From: Altererythrobacter aquiaggeris
GTDB taxonomy: Bacteria > Pseudomonadota > Alphaproteobacteria > Sphingomonadales > Sphingomonadaceae
Length of the DNA: 64,000 nt
Direction: 5' to 3'
Assembly: GCF_037154015.1 (NCBI RefSeq)
Contig: NZ_JBANRL010000001.1
Span: forward strand, 1-64,000
Part shown: positions 24,533-32,371 of the stretch, one piece after another
Layout: each line of letters opens with the position of its first letter
Numbering within the stretch: the first letter of the stretch is position 1
The notes under the pieces: model-generated
Database searches by the model: none
Seen by the model: only the letters and a program-made list of their open reading frames with translations
Told to the model about the DNA's origin: nothing
Program-made: the position numbers and the translations under genes

Positions 24533-26920
24533 ATGCCAAGCTTTGCCCAAAATCTCGAGAAGACCCTCCACGCGGCGCTGACCAATGCGTCGGACCGAAG
24601 CCATGAATACGCCACGCTCGAGCATTTGCTGCTCGCGCTGGTCGAAGACACGGATGCGGCCCAGGTCATGACATCTTGCGGTGTCGATCTGGGAGAACTG
24701 CGCGAGGCGGTGAAGCAGTATCTCGATCAGGAATACCAGTCGCTTAAAACCGAAGACGGCGCGGACCCGCAGCCGACGGCAGGTTTTCAGCGCGTAATCC
24801 AGCGGGCGATTTTGCACGTTCAATCATCTGGCAAGGACACTGTAACCGGCGCCAACGTTCTGGTCGCGCTGTTCTCCGAACGTGATTCATACGCTGTCTA
24901 TTTCCTGCAGCAGCAGGATATGAGCAGGCTCGACGCGGTAAGCTTCATCAGCCACGGCATCGGCAAGGGCGGCAAACAGATCGAGGACAAAGGCGTTCCG
25001 TTGGGCGAAGAATCGCAGGTCGAAAACGATCCTACTGCCGATAAGGGCAAGAAGGAGTCCGCGCTCGACCAGTTTACCGTCAATCTCAATGCCAAGGCCG
25101 AGGCCGGACGGATCGACCCGCTCATCGGTCGCGGCCCCGAAGTTGACCGGACGATCCAGATCCTGTGCCGTCGCAGCAAAAACAATCCGCTGTATGTGGG
25201 TGATCCCGGCGTCGGCAAAACCGCCATCGCCGAAGGGCTGGCGCGCAAGATTGTCGAAGGTCAGGTTCCCGATGTGCTCAGGAATGCGGTCATATACTCG
25301 CTCGACATGGGCGCGCTGCTGGCCGGCACACGCTATCGCGGTGATTTTGAAGAGCGGCTGAAGCAGGTGGTCAACGAACTGGAAAAAATGCCCGATGCGG
25401 TGTTGTTTATCGACGAAATTCACACGGTAATCGGTGCCGGAGCGACCAGTGGCGGCGCGATGGACGCGTCAAATTTGCTGAAACCTGCGCTGTCAAGCGG
25501 TGCGATCCGCTGTGTCGGATCGACTACCTACAAGGAATTCCGCAATCATTTCGAAAAAGACCGCGCTCTGCTGCGCCGGTTTCAGAAAATCGATGTGAAC
25601 GAGCCGACGATCGAAGACACGATCAAGATCCTGAAGGGTTTGCGCAGCGCGTTCGAGGATCATCACGGGGTAAAATATACACCGGACGCGATCAAATCAG
25701 CAGTCGAACTGTCCAGCCGATATATCAATGACCGGAAATTGCCGGACAAGGCGATCGATGTGATTGACGAAGTGGGCGCGATGCAAATGCTGGTTCCGCC
25801 CAGCCGCCGGAAGAAAAAGATTACTGCACGCGAGATCGAACAGGTCATTGCGACAATGGCGCGCATTCCGCCCAAATCGGTGAGCACGGATGACAAGCGC
25901 GTACTCCAGCATCTCGACCGTGATCTGAAACAGGTCGTATTCGGCCAGGATGCTGCGGTTGAACGTCTGGCAACAGCGATGAAGCTGAGCCGTGCCGGAT
26001 TGCGTGATCCCGACAAGCCCATCGGCTCGTTCCTGTTCAGCGGTCCGACCGGCGTCGGCAAAACCGAAGTCGCGCGCCAACTGGCCAGCATCATGGGCAT
26101 CGAGCTCAAACGCTTCGACATGTCCGAATATATGGAGCGTCACAGTGTCTCACGCCTGATCGGTGCCCCTCCGGGTTATGTCGGGTTCGACCAAGGCGGT
26201 CTGCTGACCGATGCGATCGACCAGAATCCGCATTGCGTTCTGTTGCTTGACGAAATCGAGAAGGCGCACCCCGACCTTTTCAACATCCTGTTGCAGGTTA
26301 TGGATAATGGCCGTCTGACCGACCAGCACGGCAAGTCGGTGGACTTCCGCAATGTGGTCCTGGTGATGACTACTAATGCCGGCGCTGCGGATATGGCAAG
26401 CACAGGTATCGGCTTCGGAGATGTGTCCAAGGAAGATGCGAGTGAAGAAGCGGTGAAGAAGATGTTTTCACCGGAATTTCGCAACCGGCTCGACGCAATT
26501 GTGCCGTTCTCCTATCTCGGCACGAATACTGTCAGCCGGGTCGTGGACAAGTTTATCTTGCAGCTTGAACTGCAACTTGCCGAACAGGATGTGCACATTC
26601 AGTTCGATACCGATGCCCGTGAATGGTTGGCCAAGAAGGGCTATGACAAACTATACGGTGCGCGTCCGATGGCCCGTCTGATCCAGGACAAGATCAAGCA
26701 GCCGCTGGCCGAAGAACTGCTGTTCGGCAAGCTGGTGGACGGCGGCGAGGTTCACGTTTCTGTCAAGGATGGCAAGCCGTCTTTCGAAGTCACGCCTGCG
26801 CCCCCCAAAGCGCCCTCAGCAAAGAAGAAGAAGCCGGCTGTGAAGAAAGCCGGCCCGAAGAAGCCGGATGCACAAGCAGGTGATAGCGACAAGCCAGCCG
26901 GCAAGGACGATAACGACTAG
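24533..26920 (+). CDS. clpA: ATP-dependent Clp protease ATP-binding subunit ClpA
   Basis: 795 residues. The Clp N-domain (about 1-140) begins MPSFAQNLEKTLHAALTNAS, and the linker is charged. AAA1 has Walker A GDPGVGKTAIAEGLA (about 224) and Walker B VLFIDEIHT. AAA2 has Walker A GPTGVGKTEVARQLA (about 505) and Walker B LLLDEIEKAHPD. The ClpP-docking loop reads TGIGFGD (IGF instead of the E. coli IGL). ClpA is the hexameric unfoldase that feeds ClpP. Two oddities: clpS, normally just upstream, is not in the window, and the last 45 residues form a Lys/Pro/Ala-rich tail (KKKKPAVKKAGPKKPDA) absent from E. coli ClpA. Confidence 0.96.
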   Translation: MPSFAQNLEKTLHAALTNASDRSHEYATLEHLLLALVEDTDAAQVMTSCGVDLGELREAVKQYLDQEYQSLKTEDGADPQPTAGFQRVIQRAILHVQSSGKDTVTGANVLVALFSERDSYAVYFLQQQDMSRLDAVSFISHGIGKGGKQIEDKGVPLGEESQVENDPTADKGKKESALDQFTVNLNAKAEAGRIDPLIGRGPEVDRTIQILCRRSKNNPLYVGDPGVGKTAIAEGLARKIVEGQVPDVLRNAVIYSLDMGALLAGTRYRGDFEERLKQVVNELEKMPDAVLFIDEIHTVIGAGATSGGAMDASNLLKPALSSGAIRCVGSTTYKEFRNHFEKDRALLRRFQKIDVNEPTIEDTIKILKGLRSAFEDHHGVKYTPDAIKSAVELSSRYINDRKLPDKAIDVIDEVGAMQMLVPPSRRKKKITAREIEQVIATMARIPPKSVSTDDKRVLQHLDRDLKQVVFGQDAAVERLATAMKLSRAGLRDPDKPIGSFLFSGPTGVGKTEVARQLASIMGIELKRFDMSEYMERHSVSRLIGAPPGYVGFDQGGLLTDAIDQNPHCVLLLDEIEKAHPDLFNILLQVMDNGRLTDQHGKSVDFRNVVLVMTTNAGAADMASTGIGFGDVSKEDASEEAVKKMFSPEFRNRLDAIVPFSYLGTNTVSRVVDKFILQLELQLAEQDVHIQFDTDAREWLAKKGYDKLYGARPMARLIQDKIKQPLAEELLFGKLVDGGEVHVSVKDGKPSFEVTPAPPKAPSAKKKKPAVKKAGPKKPDAQAGDSDKPAGKDDND

Positions 26921-26950
26921 ACTGCCCGGCTCGGGGTTGAAGGGGGAATT

Positions 26951-28675
26951 ATGCGTGCGAGGTTTATCTGCGGTGTAGCCGCAAGTTGTTTGGCACTCGG
27001 GGCTGTGGCGCCAGCGGCAAGCGCCCAGGAAGTTCCGGTGCTGGCTGCGCGCACGCAGGATAGCGGCCTACCGCTCAGTGAAAACCAGCTGCGTACACAG
27101 CTGCCTTATCTGGCGCTTTCGCTAAAGGTTAATCCCGCAACAAGAAGCATTATCGGCCGCGCTGATTACCAGATCATGGCCACTGACGCGGTGACCAGGG
27201 CAGAATTCGATCTCGATCCGCGCTATGACATTTCGGCGATCACCGTCGATGGCAAGACGCTTGCGAAAACAGGCTGGTCCAACCCCGACGGGTTTCTTTC
27301 AATTACGTTACCAAAGAGACTGGCGGCTGGTGAAACTGCCCGCGTCAGCATCAGTTACGCAGGCACGCCGCACGTTGCGGTGCGCGCGCCTTGGGATGGC
27401 GGCTTTGTCTGGGACAAGACACCCTCGGGCGCAGACTGGATTTCGACTGCAATTCAGATGCAGGGCTGCGACATTTTCTGGCCGTGTATGGACCATCCTA
27501 CGCGCGAGGTTGGTGTGCTCGACAGTTCGATAACCGTGCCGGCCCCGCTGGTGGCTGCAGGTAACGGTGTCTTGCAGAGTGTCGAACAAAAAGGCGACTG
27601 GACTACCTATAACTGGCGCGCAAAAAACCCCAATAGCTATGGCGTCTCGCTGAATATCGCGCCTTATGAACTGCTGGAATTTGAATACAAAAGCCGGTTC
27701 GGCAACACCATTCCGGTCAAATACTGGCATCTGCCCGAAAGCGCCGGGCAGGCACCCGTGCTGATGGCAGAAATGCCGATCTACCTCGATTTTTTCGAGG
27801 AACTGATTGGCCCTTATCCCTTTGCGGACGAAAAGGTGGGCGTTGCCGAGACATCGCATCTGGGCATGGAGCATCAGACTATCAACGCCTACGGCAATCA
27901 ATACCGGCCTACTCCCGAAGGTTATGACACGCTCATGCAGCACGAATTTGCGCATGAATGGTTCGCCAATCAGCTGAGCAATGCTGAAAGCGCCGATATG
28001 TGGTTACACGAAGGCTTTGGCGCCTATATGCAACCGCTGTATCTTTTGTGGAAAGATGGCGAACTCGCTTATCACGCCGATTTGTGGCAAGCGCGGAAGG
28101 GCCTCATAAACCGGTTCCCGGTTGCGCCGCGCGAACGGATCAGCAGCACCAAATATCTCGATGGAGAGGCTGGATGGGGCCGCGATATTTACGCAAAAGG
28201 GTCATGGGTGCTGCACACTTTGCGCGAGCATTTGGGCAATGAAAATTTCTTCAAGGCGACCACCCGGCTGGTTTACGGCCGGGACGATCCAAAGCCCGGC
28301 AATTTTGTCCCGGTCGTCAAAAGCACCGACGATTTCCTCGCTATCGTCAATGACGTGACCGGCAAGGATTTTGGCTGGTTTTTCGAAACATATTTACGCA
28401 GCGCCGAATTGCCCAAGCTGGTTGAAAACCGTGAAGGGAAAATACTGAATCTGGAATGGCAGGCACCAGGAGGGACGTTCCCGATGCCGGTCGAAGTTCT
28501 GGTGGATGGCAGGACCATTGTCGTTCCCATGGGTGGCGGCAAGGGATCGCTCGATCTGGGGTCGGCCACGGTTCATTATATCGCGGACCCGAAAGGCAAA
28601 ATCCTGAAAGATGATCCCGATATCACCCGCTGGCAGGAATGGCTGCGTTCGCGTGAGCGCGGTCAGCGGCCCTAG
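26951..28675 (+). CDS. M1 family metallopeptidase (aminopeptidase N-like), exported
   Basis: 574 residues with a signal peptide (AASCLALGAVAPAASAQ, cleavage near 26). The zinc site is complete: HEFAHEWFAN with the second Glu ligand in MWLHEGFG 18-20 residues later. The exopeptidase motif appears as GMEHQ (GxMEN in classical members). The protein lacks the large C-terminal helical domain of PepN, so it resembles the shorter leukotriene-A4-hydrolase-like M1 enzymes. It is a periplasmic or secreted peptidase. The gene begins 30 bp after clpA with AGGGGG about 7 nt before the ATG, so the pair may share a transcript. Confidence 0.9.
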   Translation: MRARFICGVAASCLALGAVAPAASAQEVPVLAARTQDSGLPLSENQLRTQLPYLALSLKVNPATRSIIGRADYQIMATDAVTRAEFDLDPRYDISAITVDGKTLAKTGWSNPDGFLSITLPKRLAAGETARVSISYAGTPHVAVRAPWDGGFVWDKTPSGADWISTAIQMQGCDIFWPCMDHPTREVGVLDSSITVPAPLVAAGNGVLQSVEQKGDWTTYNWRAKNPNSYGVSLNIAPYELLEFEYKSRFGNTIPVKYWHLPESAGQAPVLMAEMPIYLDFFEELIGPYPFADEKVGVAETSHLGMEHQTINAYGNQYRPTPEGYDTLMQHEFAHEWFANQLSNAESADMWLHEGFGAYMQPLYLLWKDGELAYHADLWQARKGLINRFPVAPRERISSTKYLDGEAGWGRDIYAKGSWVLHTLREHLGNENFFKATTRLVYGRDDPKPGNFVPVVKSTDDFLAIVNDVTGKDFGWFFETYLRSAELPKLVENREGKILNLEWQAPGGTFPMPVEVLVDGRTIVVPMGGGKGSLDLGSATVHYIADPKGKILKDDPDITRWQEWLRSRERGQRP

Positions 28676-28729
28676 CGCCAACTGACCGCTAAAGCGGAAC
28701 ACTTTGCACCGGTGCGGTTTCATCTAGGG

Positions 28730-29734
28730 ATGGCCGCACCCTTTTCCTGGATCCAGCCCGAATCGCACGGCATTTATGTCGCCCCTGCCGACTGCTGGGT
28801 TGACCCATCGCGCGCGGTTGAAAATGCGCTGGTGACCCACGGCCACGCCGACCACGCGCGTGGCGGCCACGGCATGACGGTTGCGACGCCTGAAACGCTG
28901 GCGATAATGAATCTGCGTTACCAGACGGATTCGGGTGCGACGCCTGCACCCTACGGCGAAACGCTGAGGCTCAAGGGCGGAGTTGATGCTACATATATAC
29001 CCGCCGGACACGTGCTTGGCAGCGCGCAAATCCTGCTCGAACACGCCGGCGAAAAGGTCATCGTCACAGGCGATTACAAGCGCCGCGCCGACCCCACATG
29101 CCCGCCGTTCGAAGTCACCCCCTGCGATATCCTCATTACCGAGGCGACGTTTGGTTTGCCGCTGTTTATCCACCCGCCAATCGAAGATGAAATTGCCAAG
29201 CTGCTGAAGGCACTGGCTGACAATCCCGACAGCTGCGTTCTTGTCGGCGCATATGCGTTGGGGAAAGCCCAGAGGGTAATCGCCGAACTGCGCGCGGCGG
29301 GGCATTTGGATACGATCTTCCTTCACGGCGCAATGGAGAAAATGTGCCGGCTATACGAAGAATGGGACGTTGCGCTGGGCGATCTGAAACTGGTGGCGGG
29401 TCACAGCAAGGATGACATGCGCGGCCATATCGTGGTCGCGCCGCCATCGGCGCTGGCTGACCGCTGGAGCAGGCGTCTGCCTGACCCGATCACCGCAATG
29501 GCATCGGGTTGGATGCGCGTGCGGCAAAGGGCGCGTCAGCGCGGGGTCGAACTACCGCTGATAATCAGTGACCACGCCGATTGGCAGGAACTTACCCGCA
29601 CAATCGAGGAAGTGAACCCGCAGGAAAGCTGGATCACCCATGGGCGCGAAGAGGCGCTGTTGCGCTGGCATCAATTGACCCAGCGCAAGGCAAGGGCGCT
29701 TGCGCTGGTCGGGCGGGAGGATGAGGATGAGTGA
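28730..29734 (+). CDS. ligase-associated DNA exonuclease (metallo-beta-lactamase fold)
   Basis: 334 residues from the ATG at 28730, preceded closely by TAGGG. The metal motif is VTHGHADHARGGHG (HxHxDH). Other landmarks are YIPAGHVLGSAQILLEH, VTGDYKRRADPTCPPFE and ISDHADWQELT near the C-terminus, as in Artemis/SNM1-like nucleases associated with ATP-dependent ligases. The family belongs to the bacterial ligase-associated DNA-damage-response set with an ATP ligase, an Lhr-type helicase and a phosphoesterase. Here the ligase follows at 30173; the helicase and phosphoesterase genes are not nearby. Confidence 0.9.
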   Translation: MAAPFSWIQPESHGIYVAPADCWVDPSRAVENALVTHGHADHARGGHGMTVATPETLAIMNLRYQTDSGATPAPYGETLRLKGGVDATYIPAGHVLGSAQILLEHAGEKVIVTGDYKRRADPTCPPFEVTPCDILITEATFGLPLFIHPPIEDEIAKLLKALADNPDSCVLVGAYALGKAQRVIAELRAAGHLDTIFLHGAMEKMCRLYEEWDVALGDLKLVAGHSKDDMRGHIVVAPPSALADRWSRRLPDPITAMASGWMRVRQRARQRGVELPLIISDHADWQELTRTIEEVNPQESWITHGREEALLRWHQLTQRKARALALVGREDEDE

Positions 29735-29765
29735 ACCCGCTGTCCGCCCATCCCCGCACCTCGTC

Positions 29766-30089
29766 TCAGCCGGCGGCAAGCGCCTTAAGGCCGGCATCTA
29801 TTGCAGCCAGCATTTCGTCAGTGATCATACCTTGCGAGAATGGTTGGACCTGGCGAAGGCTCCAGTCCTTGAAATCACCATAATTCGGATGCCCTGTGAT
29901 GCCGGGCATATGTTTTTCGACCACTGCCGCAGCAGCAGGATCCGCCATCAGGGTCACGATCGGCGTTTGCGTCGAGAGCGCGGCCTTTACTGCCGCACTA
30001 TCGGCGACCGGTTCTCCGGCCTGCGCAGCAGCAGGTACTATCATCAAGGACAAGGCGAGTGCGATAGATTTGATCACATTGAATTCCAT
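29766..30089 (-). CDS. small exported protein of unknown function
   Basis: 107 residues from the ATG at 30089 (a GTG at 30098 is possible). A clear signal peptide (IKSIALALSLMIVPAAAQA, cleavage near 23) precedes an Ala-rich mature domain of about 85 residues with phrases VTLMADPAAAAVVEKHMPGI and MITDEMLAAIDAGLKALAAG. No Cys is present in the mature part. It is transcribed against, and lies between, the exonuclease and ligase genes. Family unknown. Confidence 0.65.
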   Translation of the reverse strand: MEFNVIKSIALALSLMIVPAAAQAGEPVADSAAVKAALSTQTPIVTLMADPAAAAVVEKHMPGITGHPNYGDFKDWSLRQVQPFSQGMITDEMLAAIDAGLKALAAG

Positions 30090-30172
30090 TCCGGACACGG
30101 CGCAAAAGGACGCCTGATGGGCGTAATTGATAATCCCAGCTTAATCCTGTGTGAAGCAGGAAAAACCTGATT

Positions 30173-31768
30173 ATGGAGCGCTTTGCGAAATTGATCGACA
30201 CGCTGGTCTATACCGGCAGCCGGAATGCCAAGCTCAGGCAAATCGCCGAATATTTGCGCGAAACGCCAGACCCTGACCGCGGCTGGGCATTGGCCGCGCT
30301 GACAGACGGGCTGGATTTCGCGGCGGTTAAATCCACCACCATCCGCAATGCCATGAAAGAACGGGTTGACCCGGTATTATGGTCGCTAAGCCGGGATTTT
30401 GTGGGTGATACTGCAGAAACCGCCAGTCTGCTGTGGCCTGAACCGCATGGCAAAATTGCTCCCCCACCAACGGTGAGTGAAGCGGTTGAAGCGCTTACGG
30501 CCATGACGCGGGCGACTGCACCAAAGGACCTGCCTGCGCTGCTGGACCGCCTCGATCCATCGGGCCGCTACGCGTTGTTGAAACTCGCCACCGGAGCGAT
30601 GCGGATCGGCATCTCGGCGCGGCTTGGCAAGGTTGCATTCGCGCAGGCATTTGACGTGTCGGTGGATGATGTCGAAGAATATTGGCACGCGCTGCAACCG
30701 CCCTATCAGGAATTGTTTGCCTGGGCCGCAGATGGCGCTGCGCCGCCGGATACCGAAAATGTCCCGCTGTTCCGCCCCTTCATGCTGGCCCACCCGCTAG
30801 AAGATACTGTGGTGTCGATGGACAATTATGCGGCCGAATGGAAATGGGACGGCATCCGTGTCCAATTGGTCAACGTGGCGGGCGAGACACGGGTATATTC
30901 CCGTTCGGGCGACGACATATCGGCGACCTTCCCCGAACTGGTGACCGCTTTGCAGATACCCGCAGTGGTTGATGGCGAATTACTGGTCCGCGGCAGTGTC
31001 CAGGGCGGCGAAGCGGTCGGTGCGGCCAGTTTCAATGCATTGCAGCAGCGGCTGGGCCGCAAGACCGTGAGCAAGAAGATGCTAGCCGATGCACCGGCAT
31101 TTGTGCGCCTGTATGATGCGCTGATAATCGGCGGTAAGGATTTGCGCTCACTGGCGTGGGAAGCCCGGCGCAAACAGCTCGAGGCTCTGGTCCCGCAGTT
31201 ACCCGACAGCCATTTCGACATATCGCAAATCGTCCATGCGGACACTTTCGACCAGCTTGCAGAAATTCGCGCTACCGTGCGTGACGATGCAATCGAAGGG
31301 CTGATGCTGAAACGCCGCGACAGCCCTTATATCGCGGGGCGCAAAACGGGCCTGTGGTATAAATGGAAACGCGATCCCCTGTTAATCGACTGTGTGCTGA
31401 TGTACGCGCAGCGCGGCAGCGGGAAACGCAGCAGCTTTTTTTCCGACTACACATTCGGTTGCTGGAACGGCGATCCCGACAAGGGTGCCGATTTGCTTCC
31501 GGTGGGTAAAGCCTATTCAGGGTTTACCGACGAGGAGCTGAAAAAACTTGACCGGCATGTCCGGCAAAACACTCTCAACCGCTTCGGGCCAGTCCGCGAA
31601 ACAGACAAGAGCCTGGTTTTCGAAGTCGCATTCGATTCGGTTCATGAAAGCAAGAGGCACAAGTCGGGTTTGGCCATGCGGTTTCCGCGCATTCACCGTA
31701 TCCGGTGGGACAAACCGCCGCACGAAGCGGACCGGATCGGGTCACTTCAGGCGCTGATCAGGGATTAG
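30173..31768 (+). CDS. ATP-dependent DNA ligase (LigB/ligase-associated type)
   Basis: 531 residues. The N-terminal DNA-binding domain covers about 1-200. The adenylation site is EWKWDGIRVQ, with nucleophilic Lys about 223. The nucleotidyltransferase motifs continue with VYSRSGDD, VVDGELLV, DAIEGLMLKRRDSPY and GLWYKWKRD. The OB-fold domain ends with motif VI in KSGLAMRFPRIHRIRWDK. It seals nicks using ATP and is accessory to the essential NAD-dependent LigA. It is paired with the MBL exonuclease upstream, although an antisense gene separates them. Confidence 0.93.
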   Translation: MERFAKLIDTLVYTGSRNAKLRQIAEYLRETPDPDRGWALAALTDGLDFAAVKSTTIRNAMKERVDPVLWSLSRDFVGDTAETASLLWPEPHGKIAPPPTVSEAVEALTAMTRATAPKDLPALLDRLDPSGRYALLKLATGAMRIGISARLGKVAFAQAFDVSVDDVEEYWHALQPPYQELFAWAADGAAPPDTENVPLFRPFMLAHPLEDTVVSMDNYAAEWKWDGIRVQLVNVAGETRVYSRSGDDISATFPELVTALQIPAVVDGELLVRGSVQGGEAVGAASFNALQQRLGRKTVSKKMLADAPAFVRLYDALIIGGKDLRSLAWEARRKQLEALVPQLPDSHFDISQIVHADTFDQLAEIRATVRDDAIEGLMLKRRDSPYIAGRKTGLWYKWKRDPLLIDCVLMYAQRGSGKRSSFFSDYTFGCWNGDPDKGADLLPVGKAYSGFTDEELKKLDRHVRQNTLNRFGPVRETDKSLVFEVAFDSVHESKRHKSGLAMRFPRIHRIRWDKPPHEADRIGSLQALIRD

Positions 31769-31783
31769 TTGCGCCGCGCAACT
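31767..31783. other. hairpin between convergent ligase and carbonic anhydrase genes
   Basis: AGTTGCG (31767-31773) and CGCAACT (31777-31783) form a perfect seven-base-pair stem with a CCG loop, overlapping the ligase stop codon. It has no T-run on either side, so it is not a standard intrinsic terminator, but its position between convergent genes suggests an mRNA 3' end. Confidence 0.4.
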
Positions 31784-31798
31784 GCGGGCGTCCCGACG

Positions 31799-32371
31799 TC
31801 AGTCGAAATTTGCAGCGTCCACCGCCAAGCTGTGGTGCTTTGCATTCTCGGTGTAATGGGCGACACCAGCCCGCATCCCGGCCACTGCGGCCTCGGGTAA
31901 ATCGCGCAAATATTTTGCCGGGCGTCCGGCCCACAATTGGCGCGGCTCCATAATCTTGCCCTCGGTCAGCATTGCGCCTGCCGCCAACATCGCGTCACTG
32001 CCGATCCGGGCCTTGTTCATTGCAATAGCACCAAGACCCACGAAACCGCGATCCGCAATGTTGCAGCCGTGGATCATGGCCAGATGGCCGATCAGCACAT
32101 CGTCGCCGATAATGCAGGGCGAGCCATCAGGGTCGCCCGGGCGTTCGGGGTCGCAATGAATAACGCTGCCGTCCTGCACATTCGTCCGCTCGCCAATGAC
32201 GATCCGGCTGACATCCGCGCGCAAGACGCAGTTGTACCAGATACTGCTGTCGGCACCGATTTCCACATCGCCAATGATACGGCAGCCCGGCGCGATAAAA
32301 GCGCTGTCGTGGATCCTTGGGGATTTTCCGTGGATAGGTATGATCGAAACGCCGGGCCTGTGCTTGGTCAT
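31799..32371 (-). CDS. gamma carbonic anhydrase family protein
   Basis: 190 residues. The start at 32371 overlaps the upstream stop as TGATG. It is a left-handed beta helix of hexapeptide repeats (CRIIGDVEIGADSSIWYNCV). The zinc-site histidines are seen in VIHCDP and GHLAMIHGC. The C-terminus has RQLWAGRPAKYLRDL as in other YrdA/PaaY/CaiE-like proteins. The family catalyses CO2 hydration or has unproven roles. It is last in the hemB operon. Confidence 0.92.
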   Translation of the reverse strand: MTKHRPGVSIIPIHGKSPRIHDSAFIAPGCRIIGDVEIGADSSIWYNCVLRADVSRIVIGERTNVQDGSVIHCDPERPGDPDGSPCIIGDDVLIGHLAMIHGCNIADRGFVGLGAIAMNKARIGSDAMLAAGAMLTEGKIMEPRQLWAGRPAKYLRDLPEAAVAGMRAGVAHYTENAKHHSLAVDAANFD

